Part shown: positions 5,571 through 5,604 of the stretch, piece by piece | How positions within the stretch are numbered: position 1 is the stretch's first letter | Layout: each line of letters opens with the position of its first letter | NCBI GenBank assembly: GCA_021199595.1 | Contig: JAJQHT010000096.1 | Span: 1 to 5,604, forward strand | Origin: Oscillospiraceae bacterium | Lineage (GTDB): Bacteria > Bacillota > Clostridia > Oscillospirales > Oscillospiraceae | DNA length: 5,604 nucleotides | Reading direction: 5' to 3' | The notes under the pieces: generated by a model | What the model saw: the letters and a program-made list of their open reading frames with translations, nothing else | Database searches by the model: none | What the model was told of the DNA's origin: nothing | Position numbers and translations under genes: made by a program

Positions 5571-5577
5571 TCTCCTC
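5571..5577 (-). promoter_or_regulatory. Ribosome binding site of the response regulator
   Basis: GAGGAGA on the minus strand, six bases before the ATG at 5564, decides between this start and the internal in-frame ATG six codons later, which has no such site. Confidence 0.75.
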
Positions 5578-5604
5578 AGTTCGCACCAGGGCTTGTTCGG
5601 TTTG

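Overview
The window looks like a GC-rich low-GC-phylum relative, most likely a gut-type Clostridia (Oscillospiraceae/Lachnospiraceae-like Firmicute). This is inferred from the strong purine-rich Shine-Dalgarno sites, the Firmicutes-style thymidine kinase (YGAMGSSKS P-loop), an ArlR/ArlS-like two-component pair and a MepA-type MATE transporter. No marker gene fixes the genus. The window contains six protein-coding loci: five intact genes and one broken transposase.

Left edge (1-457): a decayed IS1182-like transposase fragment on the minus strand, carrying at least two frame-breaking lesions and cut by the window edge. It is followed by an AT-rich stretch with two promoter-like sequences facing right. 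The stronger is an extended -10 promoter (TTGCGG-17-TGCTATAAT), and its spacer holds a small dyad. Middle (458-1667, plus strand): udk (uridine kinase) and tdk (type II thymidine kinase) overlap by 8 bp and are very likely one translationally coupled pyrimidine-salvage operon. A hairpin follows tdk. Next (1764-3161, plus strand) is a complete 12-helix MATE efflux protein.

Convergent junction (3162-3369): this non-coding stretch holds a rho-independent terminator oriented for the minus strand, whose U-tract begins at the MATE stop codon, and a long imperfect palindrome that starts one base from the end of the sensor-kinase gene. Two diverged ~40-nt repeat units overlap this area, so it looks like a REP/BIME- or MITE-like intergenic repeat.

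Right part (3370-5564, minus strand): an OmpR-family response regulator followed by its sensor histidine kinase, joined by an ATGA overlap. The core domains resemble ArlR/ArlS. The kinase carries an unusual ~60-residue Arg/Lys/Ala-rich N-terminal cytoplasmic extension. The system's signal cannot be read from sequence.

Overall this is a mostly conventional chromosomal region. The least explained parts are the structured repeat between the convergent genes, the basic N-terminal extension of the kinase, and the dyad inside the udk promoter.
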